64,000 nucleotides of DNA, taken from NCBI GenBank assembly GCA_024235955.1, contig JACKLJ010000001.1:496001-560000 (forward strand), given 5' to 3'. Below, piece after piece: positions 15,991 through 25,015 of this stretch (its first letter is position 1; the number at the start of each line of letters is the position of its first letter). Made by a program: the position numbers and the translations under genes. The stretch comes from Burkholderiaceae bacterium. GTDB taxonomy: Bacteria; Pseudomonadota; Gammaproteobacteria; Burkholderiales; Burkholderiaceae_C. The notes under the pieces were generated by a model that was not told where the DNA came from, did no database searches, and was given only the letters and a program-made list of their open reading frames with translations.

Positions 15991-17268
15991 CTACTTCTGT
16001 TCCACCGTCTCCGCCAGCAAATCCAGGTAGGTGTCCGCCCCCTGCGCGATGCGGATGCGCACCGGCAGGTATTGCAGGCTGGGGGCGAACCACATCTCGG
16101 CCGAGATGTTGCCGCGCGGCTCGTTCAGCGGCCGGGGCTTGAGGTGGAACGCCTGGATCGCGCCCAGGCGGGGCAGGTGCACGGTTTCCTCGCCGACCAC
16201 GTCGTAGGTCCACTGGTCCACGCCGCCGGGGCGGGCCAGCCAGAAGTCCACGCGGCCGCCGGCCTGCAGCTTCAGCTGGCCGGTGGCGAAGCGGTGACCC
16301 AGCTCGACGAACTGGCTGGCGGCGTCCTGCACGTCCTGCGGGCGCGGCACCCGCTCGCCGTTCTGCAGCTGCACGCTTTGGGGGCCCAGGCGCACGCCGC
16401 GCCGGCGCTGGCGCACCTGCTCCTCATAGGCCTCGGGGCGCAGGCCGGCGGCGGTGATCTCGCCCTGGCTGGTGAAGCGCGAGTTGAGCAAAAAGCCCAC
16501 GTCCATCTGGACCACGGCCTGGTAGCGCGTGCCATCGCGCTGCCACAGCACCTCGGCATCGCCGTGCAGCTCGCCGCGGTAGTTGCCGCCCAGGCGGTAG
16601 GTCAGGCGCGTGTCGGCCGGCCAGCTGGCCAGGAAGGCGGGGCGGGCACCGCTGGCCACCTGGGCCGGCGCCGGCGAGCTGCCGGCGGGGCCGGGCGCCG
16701 AGGCGGGCGTAGAAGCGGGCGCGGCGGCCGATGCGGCCGCGGCAGCACTGGCCGGTGGTGCGGCTGGTGCCGGGGCAGAGGCGGATGGCGTGGCGTGGCC
16801 CGCGTCGGCCAGGGCGACGGCGGTGGTGTCCACCGGCGCGCCAGCCTCCGGCGGTGCCCCCGGCACGGTGGTGGTCAGCTTGCCCAGGTCTTCCGCGGTC
16901 TCGCGCGGCGCCGGGCGGGGCGCACTCGCCTTCGCTCGTGGAGGCCTGGGGGGTCTGGAATTCGCTCCCGATTTTGTAGCTGCCTGCGCCAGCCGTACCT
17001 GGGCTACACCGCGTTTTGGTGGTGAAACGGCAGCCGGCGGTTGGGCTGCCGCAGCGGCCGGTTCCGGCGCTGCCTGCGGCGCCAGCGTGCGGGTGTAGAA
17101 GGTGGGCGGGATCTTGCGCAGCACGCTGGCGGGCTGCAACTGCCAGCGCAGCCAGGTCAGCGCCAGCAGGTGCAGCACCAGCACCAGCAGGGTGGCCCAG
17201 GCCAGGGCGCCGAGGCGCGCGCCCGGTGCCGCGCGGCGGGGCGGCGGCGGCTTCAGTGGGCCGGCCAC
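15991..17268 (-). CDS. DUF3108 domain protein with N-terminal membrane anchor
   Basis: 425 aa. One membrane segment (about residues 20-40) is followed by a long Ala/Pro-rich linker (about 60-215) and a DUF3108 beta-rich domain (about 215-425) with TYRLGGNYRGELHG and YLPVRIRIAQG near the end. DUF3108 proteins are periplasmic and of unknown function. An R1 repeat (16966-17028) is translated in the linker. The start lies inside the 3' end of the upstream M61 gene (16-bp overlap), so the two are coupled. The stop is formed at the edge of repeat R2. Confidence 0.8.
   Translation of the reverse strand: MAGPLKPPPPRRAAPGARLGALAWATLLVLVLHLLALTWLRWQLQPASVLRKIPPTFYTRTLAPQAAPEPAAAAAQPPAAVSPPKRGVAQVRLAQAATKSGANSRPPRPPRAKASAPRPAPRETAEDLGKLTTTVPGAPPEAGAPVDTTAVALADAGHATPSASAPAPAAPPASAAAAASAAAPASTPASAPGPAGSSPAPAQVASGARPAFLASWPADTRLTYRLGGNYRGELHGDAEVLWQRDGTRYQAVVQMDVGFLLNSRFTSQGEITAAGLRPEAYEEQVRQRRRGVRLGPQSVQLQNGERVPRPQDVQDAASQFVELGHRFATGQLKLQAGGRVDFWLARPGGVDQWTYDVVGEETVHLPRLGAIQAFHLKPRPLNEPRGNISAEMWFAPSLQYLPVRIRIAQGADTYLDLLAETVEQK
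16966..17028 (+). repeat. Dispersed repeat R1, copy F, inside the DUF3108 gene
   Basis: Contains TTTTGTAGCTGCCTGCGCCA, then CTGGGCTACACC and a T-rich end. It is antisense to the gene, which reads it as RGVAQVRLAQAATKSGAN within the disordered linker. The reading frame differs from those used in copies D and E. Confidence 0.7.
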
Positions 17269-19085
17269 GAACGCGCGGCGGCGCGCGGCCGATCCGCACC
17301 GGCAGCCTCGGCGGGCGGCAGCAGGCGCCAGGCGGTGGCGCCCTGCGGCAGTTCCAGCGGCAGGCGCAGCAGCTGGCGGTCACGCGCCACCACGGCTGTG
17401 AGCTGGCGCGCCGGGCCGGCGTAGAGCGGCATCTCGTCCAGCTTCAGCAGGCGCCAGCCGCCGGATGGGCTGGCCGCGGCGCCACCCGCAGCGCCTTTTT
17501 CGGTGGGCGGCAGCTCGATGCCCAGCCATTCGTCGCCCGGCGAGAGACCGGCCGCGTCGGCCGCGCCGCCGGCCAGCACCATCCTGACCACGATGCCGGC
17601 GTCTTCCTGCACGCGCAGGCCCAACTGCTGGGCCAGGGGCGCGGTGTCCTCCTGCACGCGCACGCCCTGGGCGCGCAGCAGCGCCTTCAGCGGCAGCTCG
17701 CCGGTGCCGTGCACCCAGGCGTCGATCTCACGTGTGAAGGCGCGGCCGGCCTGCGCCTGCAGCACGGCCAGCAGGTCGGCCTCGGCCATCGGGCCGTCGC
17801 CGCAGCGGCGCCAGAGGGCGCGCATGGCGTCGTCCAGCGTGCCGCGGCCTTCCAGCCGCAGGGTGAGGTCCAGGCACAGCGCCACCAGCGCGCCCTTGCT
17901 GTAGTAGCTGATGGTGGCGTTGGGGGTGTTGGCATCGGGCCGGTAGTACTTGATCCAGGCATCGAAGCTGGCCTGCGCCACCGACTGCACCAGCCGCCCC
18001 GGCGCCTGCTGCACCTGGTTGATGCTCTTGGCCAGCAGCTTGAGGTAGGTGGCGTCGTCGATCAGCCCGGCGCGGCGCAGCAGCAGGTCGTCGTAGTAGC
18101 TGGTGAAGCCCTCGAAGAACCACAGCAGGCGCGTGTAATTCTCGCGTTCGTAGTCGTAGCGGGCGAACTCGGCCGGCCGCAGGCGCTTGACGTTCCAGGT
18201 GTGGAAGTACTCGTGGCTAATCAGGCCCAGCAGGCCGGTGTAGCCTTCGCCGGCGCGGCCGGTTTCGCCCAGGCGCGGCAGATCCTTGCGGGCGCATTGC
18301 AGCGCGGTGCTGTGGCGGTGCTCCAGCCCGCCGTAGCCGTCGTGCACGGCGTTGAGCAGGAACACGTAGCGGTCTTGCGGCGGCTTGCCGCGCGCGCCGT
18401 GCCAGAAGCGGATCGCGGTTTCGCAGATCTTCTTCGCGTCGGCCAGCAGGCGCTCGCCGTCGAACGAGGGCGGCGCGCCGGCGACCACGAAGTGGTGCGG
18501 CACGCCGCAGGCGTCGAAGCTGCCGCTCCAGAAAGGGCCCAGCTCCACCGGGTTGTCCACCAGCTCGTCGTAGCCGGCGGCCTGGTAGCGGCCGAAGCCG
18601 TCGCGCCCGGCGCGCAGCGGTTGCAGCGCGGTGGCCAGCTGCCAGCCGGCGCAGCCCGCGGGCGCCTGCACCGCGAGCTCGTGCGCGGCTTCCTCCTGCC
18701 CGTGCACGCGCAGGCAGACGCTGGTGCCGTTGAAGAAGCCCCGGCCTTCGTCCAGCCAGGCGGTGCGCACGGAGCTGTCGTGCGCATGGATTTCGTAGCG
18801 CACTTCCAGCGCGCGCCCGGGGCGGGCGGCGGCTTCCCAGCTGTTCTTGCCGGTCTGCTCCAGCGCCACCGGCTGGCCGGCCTGGCTGGCTTCGATGCGC
18901 ATCAGCTGGCCGGCGAACTCGCGCACCAAGTAGCTGCCGGGGATCCACACCGGCAGCGACAGGCGCTGGCCGGCGGCCGGGCGGGAGATGGTCAGCGTGA
19001 CCTGGAAGCGGTGCGTGCGCGGCACCGGCAGCACCTGGTAGCGCAGCGCGGCGCGGGCGGGCGGGGAGCTCTTGCGGGTGGCCAT
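17253..19085 (-). CDS. M61 family metallopeptidase with PDZ domain
   Basis: 610 aa. The zinc-binding HEYFH with following NVKRLRP lies near residue 290, preceded by the family block GYTGLLGLIS. The catalytic domain covers about 130-440 and a C-terminal PDZ-like domain about 460-560 (including LGLRVQEDAGIVVRMV). No clear signal peptide is seen, so it may be cytoplasmic like other bacterial glycyl aminopeptidase-type M61 proteins. It is coupled to DUF3108 by a 16-bp overlap. The ATG at 19085 gives a basic N-terminus and is the only good start. Confidence 0.88.
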   Translation of the reverse strand: MATRKSSPPARAALRYQVLPVPRTHRFQVTLTISRPAAGQRLSLPVWIPGSYLVREFAGQLMRIEASQAGQPVALEQTGKNSWEAAARPGRALEVRYEIHAHDSSVRTAWLDEGRGFFNGTSVCLRVHGQEEAAHELAVQAPAGCAGWQLATALQPLRAGRDGFGRYQAAGYDELVDNPVELGPFWSGSFDACGVPHHFVVAGAPPSFDGERLLADAKKICETAIRFWHGARGKPPQDRYVFLLNAVHDGYGGLEHRHSTALQCARKDLPRLGETGRAGEGYTGLLGLISHEYFHTWNVKRLRPAEFARYDYERENYTRLLWFFEGFTSYYDDLLLRRAGLIDDATYLKLLAKSINQVQQAPGRLVQSVAQASFDAWIKYYRPDANTPNATISYYSKGALVALCLDLTLRLEGRGTLDDAMRALWRRCGDGPMAEADLLAVLQAQAGRAFTREIDAWVHGTGELPLKALLRAQGVRVQEDTAPLAQQLGLRVQEDAGIVVRMVLAGGAADAAGLSPGDEWLGIELPPTEKGAAGGAAASPSGGWRLLKLDEMPLYAGPARQLTAVVARDRQLLRLPLELPQGATAWRLLPPAEAAGADRPRAAARSWPAH

Positions 19086-19162
19086 GCGCGGTCAGCGAAG
19101 CAGTGCCCGCAATGGTAACGGGTGCGAAAAAGAGGTGGTCGGGCGGGGCGCAGGCTGGGGCG

Positions 19163-19876
19163 TCAGCGCGCCAGCATCTTCTCGACCTGCTGGGCGTTGA
19201 TGGCGCCCGGCACGCGCGTGCCGTCGGCGAACACCACCGCCGGCGTGCCGGTGATGCGGTACTTGCGCGCGAACTCGAGGTTGGCGTTGAGCGCGTCGGT
19301 GTTGCAGCTGCCGTCGTTCTTGGGCAGGGTGTCACGCACCATCCAGTCGACCCAGGCCTTGCCCTTGTCGGCCGCGCACCAGATCTGGCGCGACTTGACG
19401 ACCGAATCCGCCCCCAGGATGGGGATCAGGAACAGGTGCACCGTGACGTTGTCGATCTTCTGCAGGTCTTTCTCGAAGCGCTTGCAGTAGCCGCAGTTCG
19501 GGTCCTCGAACACGGCCATCTGGCGCTTGCCGTTGCCGCGCACGATGGAGAAGGCGTTCTTCAGGTCCAGCTCGTCGAACTTGATGGCGGTGAGCTTGTC
19601 GATGCGCTCCTCGGTCAGGTTCTTCTTGGCCTTGGTGTCAAGCAGGTTGCCGTGGAACAGGTAGTTGCCCTCAGCGTCGGTGTAGAAGATCTCGTTCTCG
19701 ATGCGGATCTCGTACAGCCCCGGCATCGGCATCTTGCGGACTTCGTCGATCCGGTTCAGCCCGGGCACCCGCTCGGCCAGGTTCTTGCGGATGGCCGCTT
19801 CCTGCGCGCCGGCGGCGAGCGGCAGCGCCAGGGCCAGCGCCGCCAGGGCGGCCAGGGAGGTGGTCTTGGGCTTCAT
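19163..19876 (-). CDS. dsbC: Thiol:disulfide isomerase DsbC family
   Basis: 237 aa. The signal peptide covers residues 1-24 (ends PLAAGA), so the protein is periplasmic. The N-terminal dimerisation region is followed by a thioredoxin fold with CGYC (about residues 128-131) and the cis-Pro loop TGTPAVVF. DsbC isomerises wrong disulfides and is kept reduced by DsbD. The start at 19876 was chosen because the 27 codons upstream would bury the signal peptide. It is divergent from nothing and lies 55 bp after the UbiH-like gene on the same strand. Confidence 0.92.
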   Translation of the reverse strand: MKPKTTSLAALAALALALPLAAGAQEAAIRKNLAERVPGLNRIDEVRKMPMPGLYEIRIENEIFYTDAEGNYLFHGNLLDTKAKKNLTEERIDKLTAIKFDELDLKNAFSIVRGNGKRQMAVFEDPNCGYCKRFEKDLQKIDNVTVHLFLIPILGADSVVKSRQIWCAADKGKAWVDWMVRDTLPKNDGSCNTDALNANLEFARKYRITGTPAVVFADGTRVPGAINAQQVEKMLAR

Positions 19877-19931
19877 GAGGGTTGGTGTGGGTGTAAATCG
19901 GTTGAGATTGGCCGCGGCGCGGGCAGTTCCA

Positions 19932-21074
19932 TCAAACCGCGCCCATGGCCAGGCCAATGATGCGCGATTTGAGCGGCCCGCTGCGGTCGAAGGCCGAAAG
20001 CCCCCAGTTGCGGAGCAGGGCCAGTGGCGCCTCCGGCCGGCCGAACAGCTGCTGCAGCCCGTCGGTGGCGAGTTTCATGCGCGCCCATTCGGCGCGGCGG
20101 GCGCGCTCCCAGGCGCGCAGCAGTTTCAGGTCGGCCGGGCTGCGCCAGGCCTCGCGCGCAGCCAGCAGGCGCGCCAGCTCGGCGGCGTCGCCCAGGCCCA
20201 CGTTCAGGCCCTGGCCGGCCAGGGGGTGCATGGCGTGGGCGGCGTCACCCGCCAGCGCAAAGGCGGCACCGGGCCGCCCCGGCATGGGGCCGGCCCAGCG
20301 GCTGGCCTCGGCCAGCTGCAGCGGCCAGCTGGCGCGCGGGCTGGCCAGCGCCAGCGCGCCCAGGGCGGCGTGGCGGGCCTGGTGCAGCTCGGCGGCGAAG
20401 GCGGCATCGTCCAGCGCCATCAGCCCGGCCACGCGTTCGCGCCGCACCGACCACACCACCGCCACCTGCCGGCCCTGCGGCCCGCCCAGCGGCAGGAAGG
20501 CCAGGATCTCGCCCGCCGGGGTGAACCACTGGCGCGCCACCTGGCCGTGCGGCAGCTCGCATTCCAGCCGGGTGGCGATGGCCTGCTGCGGGTAGGGGGT
20601 GATGTCGAACTCCACGCCCAGCTCGGCCCGGGTGCGGCTGGCACGGCCCTCGCACACCACGGTGAGCGGAGCCGGCACCGGTTCGGCGACTTCCTCGATG
20701 CCGGGCGCGAAGCGCGCCGCCTCGGCCAGCAGGCGTTCCAGCGCCGGCACATCGACGATCCAGTTCAGCGCCTCGACCTTCTGCGTGGCGGCGGAAAAAC
20801 GCACCTGGCCCTGCTGGTCGCCAAAGACCTGCATCTCCAGCACCGGCGTGGCGTCGGCCTCGGCCGGCCAGCAGCGCAGCGCCTGCAGCAGCTGGCGACT
20901 GGCGGGGCTGAGGGCGTAGGCGCGCACGTCGCCGTGGCCCGCGTCGTCGGCTGCCGGGCGCGGCTGGCCGCCGGCGACCAGCGCCACCTGCAGCTTCTCG
21001 CGCGCCAGCAGCAGCGCCAGCGTGCGGCCGACGATGCCGGCGCCACGGATGCAGACGTCTGGTTGGGCGGTCAT
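19932..21074 (-). CDS. UbiH/UbiF/VisC-family FAD-dependent hydroxylase
   Basis: 380 aa. The Rossmann FAD motif is GAGIVGRTLALLL at the N-terminus, and the second FAD motif is GDAAHAMHPLAGQGLNVGL (about residues 275-295), the signature of UbiH/COQ6 monooxygenases. These hydroxylate the ubiquinone ring; which carbon is modified here cannot be told. The start was placed at the ATG 21074, eight codons inside the longest frame, because it directly precedes TAQPDVCIRGAG. It probably shares a transcript with dsbC. Confidence 0.88.
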   Translation of the reverse strand: MTAQPDVCIRGAGIVGRTLALLLAREKLQVALVAGGQPRPAADDAGHGDVRAYALSPASRQLLQALRCWPAEADATPVLEMQVFGDQQGQVRFSAATQKVEALNWIVDVPALERLLAEAARFAPGIEEVAEPVPAPLTVVCEGRASRTRAELGVEFDITPYPQQAIATRLECELPHGQVARQWFTPAGEILAFLPLGGPQGRQVAVVWSVRRERVAGLMALDDAAFAAELHQARHAALGALALASPRASWPLQLAEASRWAGPMPGRPGAAFALAGDAAHAMHPLAGQGLNVGLGDAAELARLLAAREAWRSPADLKLLRAWERARRAEWARMKLATDGLQQLFGRPEAPLALLRNWGLSAFDRSGPLKSRIIGLAMGAV

Positions 21075-21120
21075 GGCGTCGATTGTAGGCGGGGGCACCC
21101 GCGCGGCACGGGCGGGTAGA

Positions 21121-21190
21121 CACTATGAATTACGTAGCTGCCTGCGCCCGTCATGTCTGGGCTGGAGGCCGATTTGACCTTGAATTTCAA
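21121..21190 (+). repeat. Dispersed repeat R1, copy G (upstream of the MOSC gene)
   Basis: Contains ACGTAGCTGCCTGCGCCCGT, then TGTCTGGGCTGGAGGCCGAT and an AT-rich tail. It lies between the divergent UbiH-like and MOSC genes, where it may carry or alter their promoters. A longer upstream frame of the MOSC gene would translate this repeat, which argues against that longer start. Confidence 0.8.
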
Positions 21191-21286
21191 GGCGCCCGGG
21201 CGGTACACCGCTGCCGCCCGGGCCAGCCGCCGCGGGGGCGCCTGTACCATCGGCATCACCTTTCCGACCCGAGCCCCGCCCCCGCC

Positions 21287-22162
21287 GTGACCGCCGCTTC
21301 CACCCCCGCCGCCGACGTGCAGGCCCGCATCGCGCGCCTGTTCGTGCACCCCGTCAAATCCTGCGCCGGCGTGGAGCTGCGCGAGGCCCGGCTGATGGAT
21401 ACCGGGCTCGACCTCGACCGCGCCTGGATGGTGGTGGACGAGGCCGGTCGCTTCGTCACCCAGCGCGAGCTGCCGCGCATGGCGCTGGTGGTGCCGCGCA
21501 TCCGCCACACCGAGGTGGTGCTGCGCGCGCCCGGCATGCTGGCGCTGCACCTGGGCATCGACGAGGTCGAATCGCCCACCCGCGCCACCGTCTGGAACGA
21601 CGAGGTGCCGGCCTGGGACATGGGCGGCGTGGCCGCGCAGTGGTTCAGCGACTTTCTCGGACGCCCCGGCCTGCGGCTGGTGCGCTTCGACCCGGACACC
21701 AACCGCCTGGCCTCCAAAAAGTGGACGGGCGAGATCGACGCACCGGTGGAGTTTGCCGACGGCTTTCCGGTGCTGGTGGCCAGCACCGCCTCGCTGGACG
21801 AGCTGAACGGCAGGCTGCAGGCCGCCGGCCACGCGCCGGTGGGCATGGAGCGCTTCCGGCCCAACCTGGTGCTGGAAGGCGTGGAGGCGCAGGACGAGGA
21901 CCGCCTGGCCGAGCTGCGCATCGCCTGCGCCGAGGGCGAGGTGGTGCTGCGCCCGGTCAAGCCCTGCCCGCGCTGCCCCATCCCCAATGTCGACCCGGCC
22001 ACTGGCGAGACCAGCCCCGAGGTGCTCGATACCCTGAGCACCTACCGCGCCAACCCGGTGGTGGATGGCGGCATCACCTTCGGCATGAACGCGGTGATCG
22101 TGCGCGGCGCCGGCCACACGCTGCGCGTGGGCGACGCGGTGGCGGCCGACTGGAAGTTCTGA
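21287..22162 (+). CDS. MOSC domain protein (YcbX-like)
   Basis: 291 aa. An N-terminal MOSC beta-barrel (about 10-120, HPVKSCAGVEL) is followed by a MOSC domain with KPCPRCPIPNVDPATGE (about residues 224-240), which carries the reactive Cys. YcbX-type proteins transfer or use the molybdenum cofactor sulfur in N-hydroxylated base reduction. A ferredoxin tail as in E. coli YcbX is absent. The start is a GTG at 21287; the longer frame would include repeat R1. Confidence 0.85.
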   Translation: MTAASTPAADVQARIARLFVHPVKSCAGVELREARLMDTGLDLDRAWMVVDEAGRFVTQRELPRMALVVPRIRHTEVVLRAPGMLALHLGIDEVESPTRATVWNDEVPAWDMGGVAAQWFSDFLGRPGLRLVRFDPDTNRLASKKWTGEIDAPVEFADGFPVLVASTASLDELNGRLQAAGHAPVGMERFRPNLVLEGVEAQDEDRLAELRIACAEGEVVLRPVKPCPRCPIPNVDPATGETSPEVLDTLSTYRANPVVDGGITFGMNAVIVRGAGHTLRVGDAVAADWKF

Positions 22163-22179
22163 ACCTGCGTGGATGGGCG

Positions 22180-23364
22180 CTAGGAGGCCTTGCCCCGCGC
22201 CGGAAACAGCTTGCCGACCAGGTCGGTGCCGTCGAGCTGCTCGTTGGTCATGGCCATGGCCAGCAGTTCGCTGCCCAGGATGGTGGGCGCGATGACCATG
22301 TCGGGGCTGACCAGCTGGACCCGCGCAAGGTTGCGGGTGTCGTTGACGGCGATGACGGTCTTCGGCCGTTGCGAGAGCTCGCGCACGGCCAGCACCACGA
22401 AGGCGTTGTTCGCGTCGTCCTCGCCCAGGGCCAGCACCGCCTGGGCGGTCTCGACGGCGGCGTTTCTGAGCACGTCGGTGTTGCTGGCGCTGCCGACGAC
22501 GTACTGCACGTCGGGCTCGGGGTTGTCGGGCTTGGCTTCGACGATGAACACCGTCTTCTCGCCGCGCCGCACCAGCTGCCGCCCTGTATTGCGCGCCAGC
22601 GCGCTGTTGCTGACGATGACGTAGTGATCGGACTGTGTCATGAGAAACCTGCCTACCTTCATCACGGACGAAAACCGCCGGTTGACCAGGGGCACCACCA
22701 CCGTGCTGATCGACGTGGCGAACACCGTGATGCCGATGATGATCAGCGACACCACGTACAGGCGCGCTTCCGGCGTGGTCGGGATGATGTCACCATAGCC
22801 CACCGTGGACATGGTGACCACGGCGAAGTAAATGGCCTTTTCCAGGCTGTCGATGGGCGGCTTGAACTGGTCGCCCATGAAGAATGCGCCGAACACGCCG
22901 TAGGCGATCAGCAGCAGCACGCTGCCGGCCGAGAAGATGGTGGCGGTGGTGAAGCTGCGGTGCGAGAAGCTGGCGCGGTAGCGGAGCAGCAGCAACCACA
23001 GCAGCAGGGCCCAGGCCTGCAGGGCCGGATGCAGGGGCTCGCGCAGCGCCAGCGGCAGCAGCAGGTTCAGCGGCAGCAGCAGCACCATCACCGTCCAGGC
23101 GAGGCGCGAGCGCAGCATCAGGCCACCCCCCATGGTCACGCTGAACACACCCGAAATGACCCGGTGCGCGCCCGAGGCGATGCCCGAGAACACCGCGACC
23201 GACACCTGCACGAAGTTGTGCAGCGTGACGCCGCCGGCGAGCAGCCGGTGCACCAGGTCGCCCAGCTGGAACAGCCCCAGCGCCAGCACGCCCAGACCTA
23301 GCGGTACGTGCGGCCACCAGCCGAGCTGGCCAAGGCGGCGATGCAGTGCGCCCAGCGGGTTCAT
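22180..23364 (-). CDS. Voltage-gated potassium channel with TrkA-N (RCK) domain
   Basis: 394 aa. About five or six membrane segments occupy residues 20-235. The selectivity filter TVGYGD (about 188-193) sits between the last two, followed by a cytosolic RCK/TrkA-N domain (about 245-360, beginning DHYVIVSNSALARNTG). This matches the Kch class of inner-membrane K+ channels gated by ligands on the RCK domain. The ATG at 23364 (MNPLGALHRRL) was preferred to the frame start 50 codons upstream, which is Pro/Arg-rich and unlike any channel N-terminus. It is convergent to the MOSC gene with a 17-bp gap. Confidence 0.88.
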   Translation of the reverse strand: MNPLGALHRRLGQLGWWPHVPLGLGVLALGLFQLGDLVHRLLAGGVTLHNFVQVSVAVFSGIASGAHRVISGVFSVTMGGGLMLRSRLAWTVMVLLLPLNLLLPLALREPLHPALQAWALLLWLLLLRYRASFSHRSFTTATIFSAGSVLLLIAYGVFGAFFMGDQFKPPIDSLEKAIYFAVVTMSTVGYGDIIPTTPEARLYVVSLIIIGITVFATSISTVVVPLVNRRFSSVMKVGRFLMTQSDHYVIVSNSALARNTGRQLVRRGEKTVFIVEAKPDNPEPDVQYVVGSASNTDVLRNAAVETAQAVLALGEDDANNAFVVLAVRELSQRPKTVIAVNDTRNLARVQLVSPDMVIAPTILGSELLAMAMTNEQLDGTDLVGKLFPARGKAS

Positions 23365-23716
23365 GCGGCTGCCCCGCGTCCGGGCCGGGCACCGCGCGGG
23401 GCCGCCACCGGTGCCGGGGCGCCGTGCAGGCGTGCAGGGGTACGGGGTGCTGGCGGGTGCATGAGGTGGCGGGCGGCTCTGCCGCGCGGTTGCCAACGAT
23501 ACCGCAGCCCGCACCTGCGTTCGCCAGCGCTACGCGGCCGCCGGCGGTGCGGCGCCGGGCCGGCCGGTCGGCGACTTTGCAATGCTGCATAAATAATAGC
23601 TAATTGTCATTGTCCGATGAGGACCAAGACCGGATTTCATGGTTGAAGGTGCGCAGGCCTGCCGGTGCCTGCGACGTTAGAATCGGGCCTTCCCTGCACT
23701 TTCCCCCGTACCCGCC
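23365..23716. other. 352-bp divergent intergenic region between the K+ channel and ychF
   Basis: GC-rich except for an AT patch at about 23583-23612. A TAGAAT hexamer at 23678-23683, 33 bp before the ychF start, is a possible -10 element; no convincing -35 was found. No gene, tRNA or R1 repeat could be supported here. Confidence 0.4.
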
Positions 23717-24811
23717 ATGAGCCTGCAATGCGGCATCGTGGGCCTGCCCAACGTGGGCAAGTCCACGCTTTTCAACGCGCTGACCAAAGCCGGCATCGCC
23801 GCCGAGAACTACCCCTTCTGCACCATCGAGCCCAACACTGGCGTGGTGGAGGTGCCGGACCCGCGCCTGGCGCAGCTGGCCGGGATCGTGAAGCCCGAGC
23901 GCGTGCTGCCCGCCATCGTCGAGTTCGTCGACATCGCTGGCCTGGTGGCCGGTGCCAGCCAGGGCGAGGGCCTGGGCAACCAGTTCCTGGCGCACATCCG
24001 CGAGACCGACGCCATCGTCAACGTGGTGCGCTGCTTCGAGGACGCCAACGTCATCCACGTGGCCGGCAAGGTCGATCCGATCGCCGACATCGAGGTGATC
24101 CAGACCGAGCTGTGCCTGGCCGACCTGGGCACGGTCGAAAAAGCCGTGCAGCGCTACACCAAGGCCGCCAAGAGCGGCAACGACAAGGAAGCCGCCGCCA
24201 TGCTCAAGGTGCTGGCCCCGGTGCAGGCCGCGCTGAACGAGGCGAAGCCGGTGCGCACGCTGCAGCTGTCCAAGGACGAGCAGGCGCTGCTCAAGCCGCT
24301 GTGCCTGATCACCGCCAAGCCGGCCATGTTCGTCGGCAACGTGAGCGAGGACGGGTTCGAGAACAACCCGCTGCTGGACCGCCTGAAGGACTACGCCGCC
24401 GGCCAGAACGCCCCCGTGGTCGCCATCTGCGCCAAGATGGAAGCCGACATGGCCGAGATGGGCGACGAGGACAAGGCCATCTTCCTGGAGGAAATGGGCC
24501 AGACCGAGCCGGGCCTGAACCGCCTGATCCGCGCCGCCTTCAAGCTGCTGGGGCTGCAGACCTACTTCACCGCCGGCGTGAAGGAAGTGCGCGCCTGGAC
24601 CATCCACATCGGCGACACCGCGCCGCAGGCCGCGGGCGTGATCCACGGCGACTTCGAGCGCGGCTTCATCCGCGCCCAGACCATCGCCTTCGACGACTAC
24701 ATCCAGTTCAAGGGCGAGCAGGGCGCCAAGGACGCCGGCAAGATGCGCAGCGAAGGCAAGGAGTACGTCGTCAAGGACGGCGACGTGATGAACTTCCTGT
24801 TCAACGTCTGA
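23717..24811 (+). CDS. ychF: Ribosome-associated redox-regulated ATPase YchF (Obg family)
   Basis: 364 aa. The P-loop is LPNVGKSTLFNAL (about residues 8-20), followed by DIAGLVAGASQGEGLGNQFL. The ending GDVMNFLFNV is the highly conserved YchF C-terminus. YchF hydrolyses ATP rather than GTP because its G4 motif is altered, binds ribosomes and acts as a stress-response factor. The coding sequence is intact although an island is inserted at its stop codon: the 15-bp crossover repeat overlaps the last four codons and the stop. Confidence 0.95.
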   Translation: MSLQCGIVGLPNVGKSTLFNALTKAGIAAENYPFCTIEPNTGVVEVPDPRLAQLAGIVKPERVLPAIVEFVDIAGLVAGASQGEGLGNQFLAHIRETDAIVNVVRCFEDANVIHVAGKVDPIADIEVIQTELCLADLGTVEKAVQRYTKAAKSGNDKEAAAMLKVLAPVQAALNEAKPVRTLQLSKDEQALLKPLCLITAKPAMFVGNVSEDGFENNPLLDRLKDYAAGQNAPVVAICAKMEADMAEMGDEDKAIFLEEMGQTEPGLNRLIRAAFKLLGLQTYFTAGVKEVRAWTIHIGDTAPQAAGVIHGDFERGFIRAQTIAFDDYIQFKGEQGAKDAGKMRSEGKEYVVKDGDVMNFLFNV

Positions 24812-24812
24812 G
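24798..24812 (+). other. attL: left direct repeat of the genomic island
   Basis: TGTTCAACGTCTGAG spans the last codons and TGA of ychF. An identical 15-mer is at 62458-62472, and a looser match extends to 21 bp with two mismatches (24792-24812 versus 62452-62472). Together with the P4-type integrase starting 204 bp inside, this marks the left boundary of a 37.7-kb insertion. Confidence 0.88.
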
Positions 24813-24897
24813 TGCTCTTGTGATGTTTCGCATCTATTCATTTTGTTTCAATGTAGTTCATAAAAACATTTGAAATCAATGACTTGGATGCAATTTG

Positions 24898-24933
24898 ACG
24901 GCGCTTCATGTTTCAGCACGTTGCGCCGTTTTT
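24898..24933 (+). terminator. Rho-independent-type terminator downstream of ychF
   Basis: Seven-bp arms ACGGCGC (24898-24904) and GCGCCGT (24923-24929) flank an 18-nt loop and are followed by a TTTTC run. It lies between attL and the integrase, so it would insulate the integrase from read-through out of ychF. The loop is longer than typical. Confidence 0.55.
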
Positions 24934-24954
24934 CATTTCTTTCCAAGCAAAAAT

Positions 24955-25004
24955 TGGGTACGCCTGTGGGTATGGTTCTTGACGGGCTCTCGGTTTGGTG
25001 GGTA
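24955..25004 (+). promoter_or_regulatory. Candidate arm-type integrase sites, left end
   Basis: Three TGGGTA motifs at 24955, 24967 and 24999; the last two are part of a repeated GTGGGTATGGTTC. Similar TGGGTACAG and CGGGTACAG motifs occur near attR (62381 and 62393). Paired short direct repeats near both ends are what arm-binding sites of a tyrosine recombinase look like. This is inference from pattern. Confidence 0.45.
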
Positions 25005-25015
25005 TGGTTCAGCCC

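Noticed and set aside
23583..23650. AT patch with ATAATAGCTAATTG resembling an R1 end
   Set aside because: It lacks both GC-rich blocks of R1.
24812..25015. tRNA gene as the integration target
   Set aside because: No cloverleaf or TTCRA-type arm could be found; the 15-bp repeat lies in the ychF 3' end instead.
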